Source: Paenibacillus sp. AN1007 (GTDB taxonomy: Bacteria; Bacillota; Bacilli; Paenibacillales; Paenibacillaceae). From it: 64,000 nucleotides of DNA. Both the position numbers and the translations under genes were made by a program. Position 1 is the first letter of the stretch. Each line of letters opens with the position of its first letter. Shown here in pieces: positions 39,917-49,768 of this stretch. Under the pieces are notes generated by a model. That model was not told the origin of the DNA. It saw only the letters and a program-made list of their open reading frames with translations, and did not search any database. The stretch is taken from assembly GCF_040702995.1 (NCBI RefSeq), contig NZ_CP159992.1, forward strand, positions 568,501 through 632,500, read 5' to 3'.

Positions 39917-42352
39917 ATGACCGTCAGACTCAAGCATTGGCCAGAATGGAGAGCGACACGACACAAGGGCCGTTTCTACCGAAACAGCCTGATGCTCATT
40001 CTTTTAATCGTCAGTATTCCCGGTTTAATTACCGGTATCGTCATGTATCAGCTCGTGGTTGGACGGATGGAAAATGAGTTTAATCGCATGCATCAGAGCC
40101 AGATTGAGAACAGGGCAAGGAATGTGGACGACCAGCTCGCTTACCTGGAGATGAACCTATCCCACTGGGCATTCGAACCGAGGTTTGGCAATGCACTGCG
40201 GAATCTGGATTTTATTTATTATTTTAATGAAACGCAGGATATTGTAACCACGCTGTATGTGCTGCAGGGGTCTCATCCGTTGATTCAATCTGCACAGCTG
40301 TATCTGGAGGAACCTAAGCCGATTCTGTTTAACCGCGATTACAACGAATTGACGGACAGCACGCTTGCGGCAGGTTATCAACGGTATCTGACTATGGGGA
40401 ACCATGTATACTGGACAGATTGGCTTCCTGGCAGCAGGACCGCGGCATACGCATCCGTGGAGAGCGGTCAAGACAATGGCCTGAGTGCAGCTCAAAATCA
40501 GTCCTTGAATTCAGCCGGGGAGAAGCCCCAGAATATCACTCAAGGCAGTCCACTTGTGCTCGTTCATAAAATACCGGGAGAGAGCATGCATCCGTTTGGA
40601 GCGTTGATTGTGACCTTGGATAAGGAGAAGACCGCCAGTTTATTGAAAACGCTTACTCCGTATGATGAGGGATTAACCTTTCTCATGAATGAAGAAGGGC
40701 GCACGCTCGTTTCAGGCCATTCGGGCAGCGGGCAGTCTTCTGATTTTGAACGGCAGCTCAAAGAAGCAATTGACCTTCATAGGGATAGCCGTTCCTTCCT
40801 GTTTCGTTACCAGGATCAAACCTATTCTGTTTCCTACGGCACGTTGGATCGAATTGATTCGGCATGGACATATGTGTCTGCTGCTCCTCTGAATGCAGTC
40901 ACCTCTCCAGTCAAGTTGTTGTCGAAAATCATGGTTACTGCCAGTGCAGGCAGTCTTATATTAGGGTTGATTCTGTCTTGGTTCGCGTCACGTCGGATTT
41001 ATTCTCCGATTGCTCGTATGATGCATCTGCTCACACCTGTACGAAGTGATAGTGACAAAGAGACGTTGACGGCCAAATTGGATGAGTTCGAGCTGCTGGA
41101 GCAGCAGTGGCATGAACTGACATCACGCAGTATGTCGGCACATCGTCAGTTACAGGAGCAGCTGCCGCATCTGCGAACCAGCTTTGTGTTACAGCTGATC
41201 CAGGGGCATATGTATGCGTATACCGAGCAGGACTTGCGTCAGCGGATGTCTCATCTTGGCTTTGAACTGGAGGGCCGGCAGCTGCTGCTGGTGCAGATGT
41301 ATTTTACGGGATATGACGAGCTGCAGGGCCGATTCGGGAGTCGGGATAAAGGGCTGGTGACCTTTGCCGCCGTTAATATTATTGAGGAAGTTGCCCGAAG
41401 GTATTTCAATCAGATCAGCGTGATGAATTTTCATAATCTTTCTTCCGCGATGCTGATTATCGCTCCGGCGACAGAGTCGGTCAAGGTACAGACGCTGCTG
41501 TGGGCGGAGGAGCTGGTAGATGTTATTGCACATACAATTCAATTAAAGGTTACACTGATGGTCAGCAGGCCCGTGACTGCACTGCAGGAACTGCCCGGAC
41601 AGCTGGTGGAGATGGAACAGGCGGCAGCTTACCGCCGCGTAGAAGAGGGCAGTCAGATTCTCGATCTCGAGGATGAGCAGTGCTTTCGTAATGATGAGGG
41701 CGCCTCATATCCGCTGGGTCTGGAACGTGAGATCATTCAGGCGCTGCGGCTGGTGCATCTGTCTGAAGCAGAGCAGGCGCTTGCGGCCTTCATGTCTGAT
41801 ATTACGAGTACGGGCCGTACTGAATTTCAAGTACAGCAGATGATGCTGCAGCTGCTCGGCAGTGTTCAGCATATGATGCTCCAGACAGGAGTCACCCCAT
41901 ATAAGATGTTTGGCGGCAGGAACATGTATGAACAATTGTCTGTCATTCGCGAGCCGCTCCAGATGAGGCAGTGGATGGTTCAGGAGGTTTTCCTACCTTA
42001 TATTCAGGAAATACAGACACGTTCTCAAGAGCCGCTGAAGCAGGTGGTAGAGCGAACTATGAGGTATATCGAGCAGCATTACCCAAGTGATGTTTCGTTG
42101 GAAATCTGTGCAGACATCGAGCAGATGACTCCTTATGCTTTAAGCAAAGCCTTCAAACAAGTGTCAGGGAGCAATTTTATTGATTATGTCACTCAGGTTC
42201 GCATGGAAGCGGCCAAACAGCTGCTGCGTGAAACAACGATGCGTATCAACGACGTTGCTGCGGCAGTTGGTTACCAGCACAGCTATTTCAATCGTATTTT
42301 CAAAAAACAGGAGGGCACCACACCAAGCCAGTACCGTGAGCAGTGGTTTTGA
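39917..42352 (+). CDS. Membrane-bound AraC-family regulator of the polysaccharide locus
   Basis: 811 residues. A TM at 27-50 (LMLILLIVSIPGLITGIVMY) and another near 335-355 (VTASAGSLILGLILSWFA) enclose an extracytoplasmic Cache-like sensor. After a HAMP-like stretch (RRIYSPIARMMHLL) and a central region, the last 100 residues hold two HTHs: SLEICADIEQMTPYALSKAFKQVSG and MRINDVAAAVGYQHSYFNRIFKKQEGTTPSQYR. Such one-component regulators sense an oligosaccharide outside the cell and activate the neighbouring sugar ABC importer. It is transcribed alone, followed by a terminator. Confidence 0.88.
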   Translation: MTVRLKHWPEWRATRHKGRFYRNSLMLILLIVSIPGLITGIVMYQLVVGRMENEFNRMHQSQIENRARNVDDQLAYLEMNLSHWAFEPRFGNALRNLDFIYYFNETQDIVTTLYVLQGSHPLIQSAQLYLEEPKPILFNRDYNELTDSTLAAGYQRYLTMGNHVYWTDWLPGSRTAAYASVESGQDNGLSAAQNQSLNSAGEKPQNITQGSPLVLVHKIPGESMHPFGALIVTLDKEKTASLLKTLTPYDEGLTFLMNEEGRTLVSGHSGSGQSSDFERQLKEAIDLHRDSRSFLFRYQDQTYSVSYGTLDRIDSAWTYVSAAPLNAVTSPVKLLSKIMVTASAGSLILGLILSWFASRRIYSPIARMMHLLTPVRSDSDKETLTAKLDEFELLEQQWHELTSRSMSAHRQLQEQLPHLRTSFVLQLIQGHMYAYTEQDLRQRMSHLGFELEGRQLLLVQMYFTGYDELQGRFGSRDKGLVTFAAVNIIEEVARRYFNQISVMNFHNLSSAMLIIAPATESVKVQTLLWAEELVDVIAHTIQLKVTLMVSRPVTALQELPGQLVEMEQAAAYRRVEEGSQILDLEDEQCFRNDEGASYPLGLEREIIQALRLVHLSEAEQALAAFMSDITSTGRTEFQVQQMMLQLLGSVQHMMLQTGVTPYKMFGGRNMYEQLSVIREPLQMRQWMVQEVFLPYIQEIQTRSQEPLKQVVERTMRYIEQHYPSDVSLEICADIEQMTPYALSKAFKQVSGSNFIDYVTQVRMEAAKQLLRETTMRINDVAAAVGYQHSYFNRIFKKQEGTTPSQYREQWF

Positions 42353-42476
42353 CCTAAGCGAGCCTGTTTGAGGTGAAGTGGCTGGAAAGGGTGTATACGG
42401 ATAGGACACAACACATGGAGCAGCACCATCGGTACATTCCACCCGCCTCGATGTCAAGGTAAAACCGTTTGATCCC

Positions 42477-42510
42477 GCCGGATGTCTGTATGACGCAGAT
42501 ACCGGCTTTT
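42477..42510 (+). terminator. Terminator of the AraC-type gene
   Basis: GCCGG-ATGTCTG and CAGATA-CCGGC pair imperfectly and are followed by TTTTCATTTTTT. Confidence 0.6.
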
Positions 42511-42648
42511 CATTTTTTAGACCAGACAAAGAAAGAGAAAGCGGCAAAAAAGTGCAATTTACCCTGTAACAAAATGTGCAAACCACCTTGAAAATGGCGC
42601 TATAGCGGGATTTATCAACAGCTGTACAGTTACAGCAAAAAATGAAGG

Positions 42649-42677
42649 TTGCCTGCAAAACGCCTGCTGTATAGTCT
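42649..42677 (+). promoter_or_regulatory. Promoter of the sugar importer / hydrolase operon
   Basis: TTGCCT (42649-42654), 17 bases, TAGTCT (42672-42677). Both elements match consensus at four of six positions. It lies just upstream of the catabolite-repression site. Confidence 0.45.
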
Positions 42678-42690
42678 GAATACATAACTT

Positions 42691-42704
42691 TGGTAACGCT
42701 TACA
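42691..42704. promoter_or_regulatory. Catabolite-responsive element (CcpA site)
   Basis: TGGTAACGCTTACA, read on the other strand TGTAAGCGTTACCA, matches the cre consensus TGWAANCGNTNWCA at 13 of 14 positions. Position about 15 bases after the predicted start site fits repression by CcpA in the presence of glucose. Confidence 0.75.
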
Positions 42705-42735
42705 ATCAAAGCCGCAGACAACAAGGGGGGGAACC

Positions 42736-43725
42736 ATGAACGGGAAGATGAACAATCGTGAAACAGGCCAATCGGCGATGGCTGCTCAGGCGGAGGTAAT
42801 CTTACAGCCGCTGAAGCGGGAGGCCAACTGGAAAAGACAGATTAAACGAAACAAATGGTTATACGTGCTTGTGCTTCCCGGATTTTTGTATTTTGTGATC
42901 TTTAAATACCTGCCGATGTGGGGCATCGTCATTGCTTTTCAGGATTATCAGCCCTTCCTTGGCATTCGTCAGAGCGAGTGGGTCGGGATGGAGAACTTCG
43001 CCAACTTTTTCTCGAACCCGGATTTCTTTCGATTGCTGCGAAATACGCTGCTGCTGGCATTGTATGATCTGATTTTCTTTTTTCCGGCTCCGATCATTAT
43101 TGCTCTGTTATTAAATGAAATTAGAGTTGCTTTCTTCAAAAGAACGATTCAGACACTGGTATATGTCCCGCATTTTGTATCCATGGTGATTATCGCAAGC
43201 ATCACCTATGTGTTCCTTACCCCGCAGGGCGGTGTACTCTATGATCTGATTGCCTGGATTACAGGCCAGCCTGTCGATGTGCTCTCCAGTCCGGGTTCGT
43301 TCCGGCCCTTGATTATCATTCAGATGATGTGGAAGGAAATGGGCTGGGGCACGATTATTTTCCTGGCAGCCCTTGCGGGAGTAGATACGGAGCAGTATGA
43401 AGCTTCGATTGTGGATGGAGCAGGACGGATGCGGCGCATGTGGCATATTACACTTCCGGCGATCCGTACGACAATTGTTATTTTGCTGATTCTGCGGCTG
43501 GGCAACTTTCTGGATACCGGGTTTGAACAGATTTACCTGATGACGAATTCGCTAAACAGGGATGTGGCCGACGTATTTGATACGTACGTGTACACCGTGG
43601 GTATTACACAAGGCGCGTTCAGTTACAGTACCGCTGTCGGACTGTTTAAATCGGTGGTTGGCATCATTCTGGTGCTGGGCAGTAATAAACTGGCGAAGAA
43701 GTTTGGTCATCCCGGTATTTATTAG
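42736..43725 (+). CDS. lplB: Sugar ABC importer permease, LplB family
   Basis: 329 residues with six TM segments. After a cytoplasmic N-terminus, WLYVLVLPGFLYFVIFKYLP begins TM1. The coupling helix EASIVDGAGRMRRMWHITLPAIR is the EAA motif contacting the ATPase. It starts at ATG 42736 with AAGGGGGGG upstream. No ATPase gene lies in the operon; such Paenibacillus importers commonly use a shared MsmX-type ATPase (known for the class). First gene of the operon, with LplC next. Confidence 0.88.
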   Translation: MNGKMNNRETGQSAMAAQAEVILQPLKREANWKRQIKRNKWLYVLVLPGFLYFVIFKYLPMWGIVIAFQDYQPFLGIRQSEWVGMENFANFFSNPDFFRLLRNTLLLALYDLIFFFPAPIIIALLLNEIRVAFFKRTIQTLVYVPHFVSMVIIASITYVFLTPQGGVLYDLIAWITGQPVDVLSSPGSFRPLIIIQMMWKEMGWGTIIFLAALAGVDTEQYEASIVDGAGRMRRMWHITLPAIRTTIVILLILRLGNFLDTGFEQIYLMTNSLNRDVADVFDTYVYTVGITQGAFSYSTAVGLFKSVVGIILVLGSNKLAKKFGHPGIY

Positions 43726-43751
43726 TCGTAAAAAAACAAGGAGGAGCGCCC

Positions 43752-44639
43752 GTGAACAGCCGTTTATACAACAGCCCCGCCGGTAAGGCATTTGATGTGT
43801 TCAACTATGTCATGCTGGGCCTTCTGGGCATCTTAACCGTGCTTCCATTCCTCTATATTATAGGGAATTCGTTTGCAACGGAGGCCGAAATTACAGAACG
43901 CAGTTTTTTTCTGATCCCGAAGGTGTTTTCCTTCAGCGCCTACGAGTATATTTTTTCGTCCTCTACCATATTCCGCAGTATAGGTGTATCGGTGTTCATA
44001 ACCGTGGCAGGCACGCTGGTGAATCTGTTCTTCACACTTACGATGGCTTACCCGCTGTCCCGAAGTGACTTCTGGGGCCGCAGCGTGCTGATGAATATGG
44101 TCATTTTCTCGATGCTGTTTGGCGGGGGCATGATTCCGACGTATCTTGTCATTCGCGGATTGGGACTGCTCGATTCGTACTGGGCCTTGATGCTTCCCGG
44201 CGCGATTAGCGCTTTTAATTTAATCGTTGTCAAAAACTTTTTTCAGCAAATGCCGCCTGGGCTGGAGGAAGCGGCCCGAATCGACGGCTGTTCGGACCTC
44301 GGCGTGCTGTGGCGAATCGTCCTGCCATTATCCAAGCCGGTCATTGCCACCTTTGCCTTGTTCTATGCCGTAGGACACTGGAACAACTTTTTCTCGGCGC
44401 TGCTGTACATCTCGGACAGCGACAAATGGCCCTTGCAGGTCATGCTGCGGCAGATCGTACTTTTATCTCAGGCGAGTGTTGGAGATATGGCGAATATGGA
44501 CCCGAACTTTGTACAGCCGCCCGAGCAGTCGATCAAAATGGCGGTAATCGTTGTAGGCACCATCCCTATTTTGCTGGTGTATCCGTTTTTGCAGAAGCAT
44601 TTTGCCAAAGGTGTCATGTTGGGTTCAATCAAAGGTTAA
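43752..44639 (+). CDS. lplC: Sugar ABC importer permease, LplC family
   Basis: 295 residues, six TMs. FDVFNYVMLGLLGILTVLPF is TM1; EEAARIDGCSDLGVLWRIVLPLSKPV is the EAA loop. GTG 43752 is preceded by AAGGAGGAG. It pairs with LplB to form the channel. The C-terminus KHFAKGVMLGSIKG is the family signature. Confidence 0.9.
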   Translation: MNSRLYNSPAGKAFDVFNYVMLGLLGILTVLPFLYIIGNSFATEAEITERSFFLIPKVFSFSAYEYIFSSSTIFRSIGVSVFITVAGTLVNLFFTLTMAYPLSRSDFWGRSVLMNMVIFSMLFGGGMIPTYLVIRGLGLLDSYWALMLPGAISAFNLIVVKNFFQQMPPGLEEAARIDGCSDLGVLWRIVLPLSKPVIATFALFYAVGHWNNFFSALLYISDSDKWPLQVMLRQIVLLSQASVGDMANMDPNFVQPPEQSIKMAVIVVGTIPILLVYPFLQKHFAKGVMLGSIKG

Positions 44640-44657
44640 AACCAAGGGGGAGAACGT

Positions 44658-46166
44658 ATGGTACACATGAACGCGTTGAAAAAAGGGGCTTGGCTGCTTT
44701 CGGCATCACTGGTACTCGGCACGGTTTTAGGGGCATGCTCCACAGAAAGCAAGCAGTCAGGAGCATCAGGAGCAGGCGCGAAGCAGCAGCTTACCGTTAT
44801 GCTTCCGAACTTTGAAGCGGAGAATCCGCCTGCGAACAGTCCCGTGATTCAGAAGCTGGAGGAGCTGACCCAAGTGGATGTTGATCTGCAATGGGTGCCA
44901 AGCAGCTCATATGAGGATAAATTCAACATTACACTCGCATCAGGCAAGCTTCCTCAGATTATGGTTGTGCTTGGCAAGTCGCCCAGCTTTATTAATGCGG
45001 CCCGGACAGGTGCGTTCTGGGAGCTTGACCCGTACTTGAAGGATTATCCGAACCTGAGCCAGATGAATGACATCATCAAGAACAACGCTTCTATTGATGG
45101 CAAAACATACGGAATCTATCGGGCACGTGCATTAGGACGCAACGGGGTGACGATTCGCAAAGACTGGCTGGAGAAGCTGGGACTGCAGGAGCCAAAGACA
45201 ATCGAAGAATTCTACAATGTTCTCAAAGCGTTTACGAAGGATGACCCGGATGGAAACGGTAAAGACGACACCTATGGTCTGGTTGCCAGCAAGTTTACGG
45301 GTCCGTGGGATAATATGCAGATTTGGTTTGGGGCCCCGAACAAGTGGGGGGATGACGGAAAAGGCGGCCTGATGCCTGCCCATGAGACCCCGGAGTATAT
45401 GGAGGCATTGAAATTTTTCAGACAAATCTACAGCGAAGGTTTGGTCAACAAGGACTTTGCTGTGATGGACCCGACGAAGCTGCCTGATCCGTTTGTGAAC
45501 GGGAAAGCGGGCGTTATGGTCGATGTAGCAGATAATGCACAGCGCATGGATCAGAAGATTTTGGAGAAGGACCCGAACGCTGCAGGGCGTGTAGATGTGC
45601 TGCAGGCGATGGAGGGGCCGAAGGGACTGCGGGATATGCCGACCTCGGGGTATTCAGGCATGATTGCGATCTCTAAAGGCAGTGTCAAAACCGAAGAAGA
45701 GCTCAAGAAGGTGCTGCATTTCCTGGATCAATTGAACGAGCCCGAACTGCAGGCTCTGCTGGGGAACGGTATCGAGGGCAAGCAGTATGAGAAAAAAGGA
45801 GATTATGTGCTTCCAACGACCGACAAGCTGGCGCTTAGGGATGTGCAGGGGCTAAATCAGATGCTGATGTTTATTCCGGAGGACAAAACGCTTCGCGTCG
45901 AGCCAACCCCTGTCCGGGAGAAGGTTGCACAGGTGCAGAAGGCGAATGAGGAGATCGTTGTAGCTAACCCGGGTGAGCCGTTGATCTCGGATGTGTATGC
46001 TCAGAAAGGGCCGCAGCTGGACAACATCATCAATGATGCCCGGATCAAATATATCGTAGGACAGATTGATGAGAAAGGTTTCGCGGATGCGGCGGCTTTA
46101 TGGAAAAGCAGCGGTGGAGACGAATACGTGAAAGAAATCAATGAGCTGTACGCTGCCTTGAAATAA
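44658..46166 (+). CDS. Sugar ABC importer substrate-binding lipoprotein
   Basis: 502 residues. The signal peptide ends in the lipobox LGAC (Cys at about residue 27), followed by a Ser/Ala/Gly linker. The binding protein has NFEAENPPANSPVIQKLEEL, KTIEEFYNVLKAFTKDDPDGNGKDDTYG (a calcium-type loop DPDGNGKDD) and the closing DEYVKEINELYAALK. It captures an oligosaccharide for LplB/LplC. The start follows AAGGGGGAG. From its neighbours the ligand is probably a pectin fragment. Confidence 0.9.
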   Translation: MVHMNALKKGAWLLSASLVLGTVLGACSTESKQSGASGAGAKQQLTVMLPNFEAENPPANSPVIQKLEELTQVDVDLQWVPSSSYEDKFNITLASGKLPQIMVVLGKSPSFINAARTGAFWELDPYLKDYPNLSQMNDIIKNNASIDGKTYGIYRARALGRNGVTIRKDWLEKLGLQEPKTIEEFYNVLKAFTKDDPDGNGKDDTYGLVASKFTGPWDNMQIWFGAPNKWGDDGKGGLMPAHETPEYMEALKFFRQIYSEGLVNKDFAVMDPTKLPDPFVNGKAGVMVDVADNAQRMDQKILEKDPNAAGRVDVLQAMEGPKGLRDMPTSGYSGMIAISKGSVKTEEELKKVLHFLDQLNEPELQALLGNGIEGKQYEKKGDYVLPTTDKLALRDVQGLNQMLMFIPEDKTLRVEPTPVREKVAQVQKANEEIVVANPGEPLISDVYAQKGPQLDNIINDARIKYIVGQIDEKGFADAAALWKSSGGDEYVKEINELYAALK

Positions 46167-46351
46167 TGAATGAATTTGGTGTGAAATGATGAATGGCTTC
46201 TCTTACAATGTAACGGACGCATTTTGTATACAATCATGAGCGAGTCTATGGATGGAGTGAAGAAGGAGCTTATTGTCTGAAACTAATAGGTGTAAATATA
46301 CACATGAAATCAGAGATTAGTGAGCGTATATCAAGCAGGGAGGCAGATGGC

Positions 46352-49300
46352 ATGAACTGGGATAGTAATGCATTTGAACATCCCGAAGCGCAGTATCGGG
46401 TACATCCCTTCTGGTTCTGGAATGGCGAGATGGGAGAGGAACAGATCAGGCGGCAGATCACAGAAATGCATGCGCAGGGTGTGGGTGGATTTTTTATCTG
46501 CCCCCGCCAGGGACTGCAGATTCCCTATCTGTCTGTAGCCTGGTTTGACAAAGTACGTATCGCTGTCAGCTCAGCTGCTGCTTATGGCATGCAGGTCTGG
46601 TTATATGACGAGTACCCGTATCCAAGCGGAATGGCTGGTGGAGAAGTCACACTTGATTTTCCTGAAGCGAAGCAGCGTGAATTAGTATATCATCATTCAA
46701 CTGTTCGCGGGGGAGAAGGTGTCGATATGGAGCTGCCGTGGGGGCGCATACTGCTGGCACAGGCGGTTCGTCGGGATGTGCAGGGTAAGCGTAATTGGCG
46801 TACATCCATCGACCTGCGCCGTTTTATCGGTAACATCCAGACGGATCAGGTTTACCAGGAGACAGGACTCACTTCGTACAACCGCAAACGTTTCTTCACC
46901 TACCAAACCGCATTTCGCCTCATATGGGATGTGCCGGAAGGAGATTGGGAGCTGATTGTTTTTCAGGAAAAGGAAATCGATGATTTCAAATATTACGGCA
47001 ATTTTGTAGACCCGTGTCACAAGGAAGCGATGAGGCATTTTATTCAACTGACCCATGACCGATATAAAAATGCTGTGGGTGAGCATTTTGAGAGCGGTGT
47101 CATACGGGGCATGTTCTCAGACGAAATTGCTCCACTGGGCAGGCTGCCCTGGTCACCGCAGCTGCCCCGTTATTTCAGCGAACGATGCGGATACAGTCTA
47201 ATGGAGTCCCTGCCTGCACTGCTGTTCCGGGATGCGCCGAATGCAGCTGTGATCCGTTATGACTATTTTCAATCCCTGCATCTGCTGCTGCGGGAATCCT
47301 ATCACGAGCAGGTGCATGACTGGTGTGAAGCGGCAGGGATTCAGTATGCGGCAGAAGTACCTGGGGTGCGGATGACCACCCAACTATACAGCCATATGCC
47401 CGGAGGGGATTCGGCACATGAGAAAATCGGTCGTCCGCTGTCATGGATACTGGAGAGGTATGGTCAGAGACTGCGTGATAATCCGAAAATGGTCAGTTCT
47501 CTTGCCCGGCAGCTGGGCCGAAGCCGCAATTTGGTTGAGTGCTTCCACAGCGTCGGCTGGTCGATGACACTGCAGGATGCCAAGTGGATGATTGACCGTA
47601 TGGCTGCGATGGGCACTAATTTTTATAACTTTCATGCGTTTTTCTATACCATTGGCGGGTTGACAAAGCATGATGCACCGCCATCTCAATTTCTACAGAA
47701 TCCATACTGGAAGCACTTTCGGCAGTTGGGCGATTACACGGGTCGCCTTAGTTATCTGATGAGTACAGGGACAGCGATAATCCGTATTGCGGTGCTTGAC
47801 CCAACAACCACCTTCTGGAGCCTGATGGGCAACCCGCTGCATGGCTTCGAATACAGCGGCGAGGATGAAGCGGAACGGGCGCAGCTGAAGCAGCTCATTC
47901 AGGACTGGATGCAGATTACGGCTCATCTGCTGCAGCAGCGGAGGGACTATGATCACCTTGATCCTGAACTGCTGGCTGAAGCGGATGTTACGAGTGGAGT
48001 TATTCAGATCGGTAACGCCCGATACGATGTATTAATCCTGCCGCCGATGCTCAATCTGGAGGCCGCTGCCTGGGCACAGATCAAGCGTTTGGTGGCAGCG
48101 GGAGGTACCGTGATTTCTATGGGGATGCTGCCTCATATCGGTATACAGTCCGGAAGTCCGGTGGGAGACGAGGCTGCTGTTTTTTTTGAAACAGCGGGTC
48201 AAAATGGTCCTTCAGGCGAGAAGCGGGGCAGCACCTGTTTTCTTCCGTACGAGGTGGGAAGCGAAAGCGGGCATGCCCTTCCATTGCGAAAGCTATCACA
48301 GCTGTTGGAGAAGGTTGTACCTGAGGTGGTCAGTTGGGGCATGGCAGTGGAGAGCACAGCACTGCTGATGCAAACCCGGCAGTTATCTGCCGGAGAGTTC
48401 ATGGTTTTCCTCTCGAATCAGGAGGGGGAACGCCATGAAGGAGAGCTGCAGATCGATAGGGAACAGATGCAGCAGCGGTACGGTATGGAGCTGTCCGAAG
48501 ACAGCAGGCTGCTTGTGGAACGGCTTCACCTGGAGACAGGGCAGCGTGAGGTGCTGCCGTACACAATCCGTGAAGGACAGTGGTGCATTGCACTTACACT
48601 GGCGCCGTATGAAGCGCATGCGGTTCGGTTTCTTTTACAATCGCGGGTTGCGGGTGGGGCTCAAAAACGTGGAGAATTGGAAATATCCGATGAACGTAAA
48701 GAATCAACCAGTTCAGAAAAGGCTGAAGAAGCGGAAAGGCCAGAGGAAGCTTGCAGCAGCCTTGTGCTCTCCTGCGAAGGGCCATGGCGCATTAGGGCAG
48801 GACAGCCCAATAATCTGCGTATTGGACAATTCCGATTAGAGGCTTTTAATGAGCGTGGTTTATTTCTGGAAATAGCTCATGCCAGCGTGAAACCGTTCAT
48901 TGATCAGGCCGCAGCCTCTGCAGAGCAGCCTTCGCTCCCCGTTCAGTTTGAACAGGTGTTTGGTACACCGAAAAAAGCTTCCATCGCATATCCGATTCAG
49001 TGCCGATACACGGCAGCGTTCGAGCTGAGCACTGAGCTGTCCGAATGTGTGCTGTTCATGGACCGTGCTGCAATCTCCGGACAGTGGTCCATGGAAATCA
49101 ACGGCCATAAGGTAACAAGAGAGCAGTTCATGCCAGCCGAAATTACCGATCATACGAATATTGCCTGTAACGCTGTGGATCTGCTGCACAGCGGTCTTAA
49201 TGAAATGGTCATTACGGTGGAGATCACCAAAGATGAAGATGGTATTGTTGATCCCATATACCTGCGGGGAAGCTTTGGCGTTGAGAACGATCATGAAGGT

Positions 49301-49768
49301 GCAGTTTGCCTTGTACCCGAGCCGCACATGGCTGAAGGGATCGGACCTGAGCCGCTCGAGCTCTATCCCCATTTTGCCGGGGAGATGAGTTATACACGTA
49401 TGTTCTGGCTGGAAGAAACTGCTCCAGAGGCATCCTGCTTTGAACTGGAATTTGAGGATTGGCAGGTTCAGGATGTCACTGAAGTACGGGTGAACGGGCA
49501 CAGTCTCGGTGTACGCTGCTGGTCACCGTACCGCTGGAAAGGGGAGCGAAGCTGGCTGCGATCAGGAGAAAACGAAATTGAAGTGAGAGTAACCAATACG
49601 TTAATCGGTCTGCTGGAAGGCATGTATTTTGATGCCACAGAACATCGGCTGCAGGACAGTACACAGATGCAGCGTAGAAGAGAAAGCGAAGAAGAAACTG
49701 AGAAAGGAAAAGAAAAGAAAGAAGAAAAAGAAAGAGCAATGGAAACAAGGAAGAGGGGAAGCGAATGA
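46352..49768 (+). CDS. Large cytoplasmic glycoside hydrolase, GH106-like (alpha-L-rhamnosidase type)
   Basis: 1138 residues without signal peptide. The N-terminal barrel region reads HPFWFWNGEMGEEQIRRQIT, EMHAQGVGGFFICPRQGL and VWLYDEYPYPSGMAGG, as in the GH106 family. IRGMFSDEIAPLG and QYAAEVPGV lie in the expected catalytic region. The C-terminal third has beta-sandwich segments (FDERGLFLEIAH-like, FELSTELSECVLFMDRAAIS). The last 30 residues are Glu/Lys-rich (REEETEKGKEKKEEKERAM-like). ATG 46352 has GGGAGG nine bases upstream; an in-frame ATG at 46304 has none. It would trim rhamnose-containing oligosaccharides after import. Family assignment is by motif memory. Confidence 0.72.
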   Translation: MNWDSNAFEHPEAQYRVHPFWFWNGEMGEEQIRRQITEMHAQGVGGFFICPRQGLQIPYLSVAWFDKVRIAVSSAAAYGMQVWLYDEYPYPSGMAGGEVTLDFPEAKQRELVYHHSTVRGGEGVDMELPWGRILLAQAVRRDVQGKRNWRTSIDLRRFIGNIQTDQVYQETGLTSYNRKRFFTYQTAFRLIWDVPEGDWELIVFQEKEIDDFKYYGNFVDPCHKEAMRHFIQLTHDRYKNAVGEHFESGVIRGMFSDEIAPLGRLPWSPQLPRYFSERCGYSLMESLPALLFRDAPNAAVIRYDYFQSLHLLLRESYHEQVHDWCEAAGIQYAAEVPGVRMTTQLYSHMPGGDSAHEKIGRPLSWILERYGQRLRDNPKMVSSLARQLGRSRNLVECFHSVGWSMTLQDAKWMIDRMAAMGTNFYNFHAFFYTIGGLTKHDAPPSQFLQNPYWKHFRQLGDYTGRLSYLMSTGTAIIRIAVLDPTTTFWSLMGNPLHGFEYSGEDEAERAQLKQLIQDWMQITAHLLQQRRDYDHLDPELLAEADVTSGVIQIGNARYDVLILPPMLNLEAAAWAQIKRLVAAGGTVISMGMLPHIGIQSGSPVGDEAAVFFETAGQNGPSGEKRGSTCFLPYEVGSESGHALPLRKLSQLLEKVVPEVVSWGMAVESTALLMQTRQLSAGEFMVFLSNQEGERHEGELQIDREQMQQRYGMELSEDSRLLVERLHLETGQREVLPYTIREGQWCIALTLAPYEAHAVRFLLQSRVAGGAQKRGELEISDERKESTSSEKAEEAERPEEACSSLVLSCEGPWRIRAGQPNNLRIGQFRLEAFNERGLFLEIAHASVKPFIDQAAASAEQPSLPVQFEQVFGTPKKASIAYPIQCRYTAAFELSTELSECVLFMDRAAISGQWSMEINGHKVTREQFMPAEITDHTNIACNAVDLLHSGLNEMVITVEITKDEDGIVDPIYLRGSFGVENDHEGAVCLVPEPHMAEGIGPEPLELYPHFAGEMSYTRMFWLEETAPEASCFELEFEDWQVQDVTEVRVNGHSLGVRCWSPYRWKGERSWLRSGENEIEVRVTNTLIGLLEGMYFDATEHRLQDSTQMQRRRESEEETEKGKEKKEEKERAMETRKRGSE

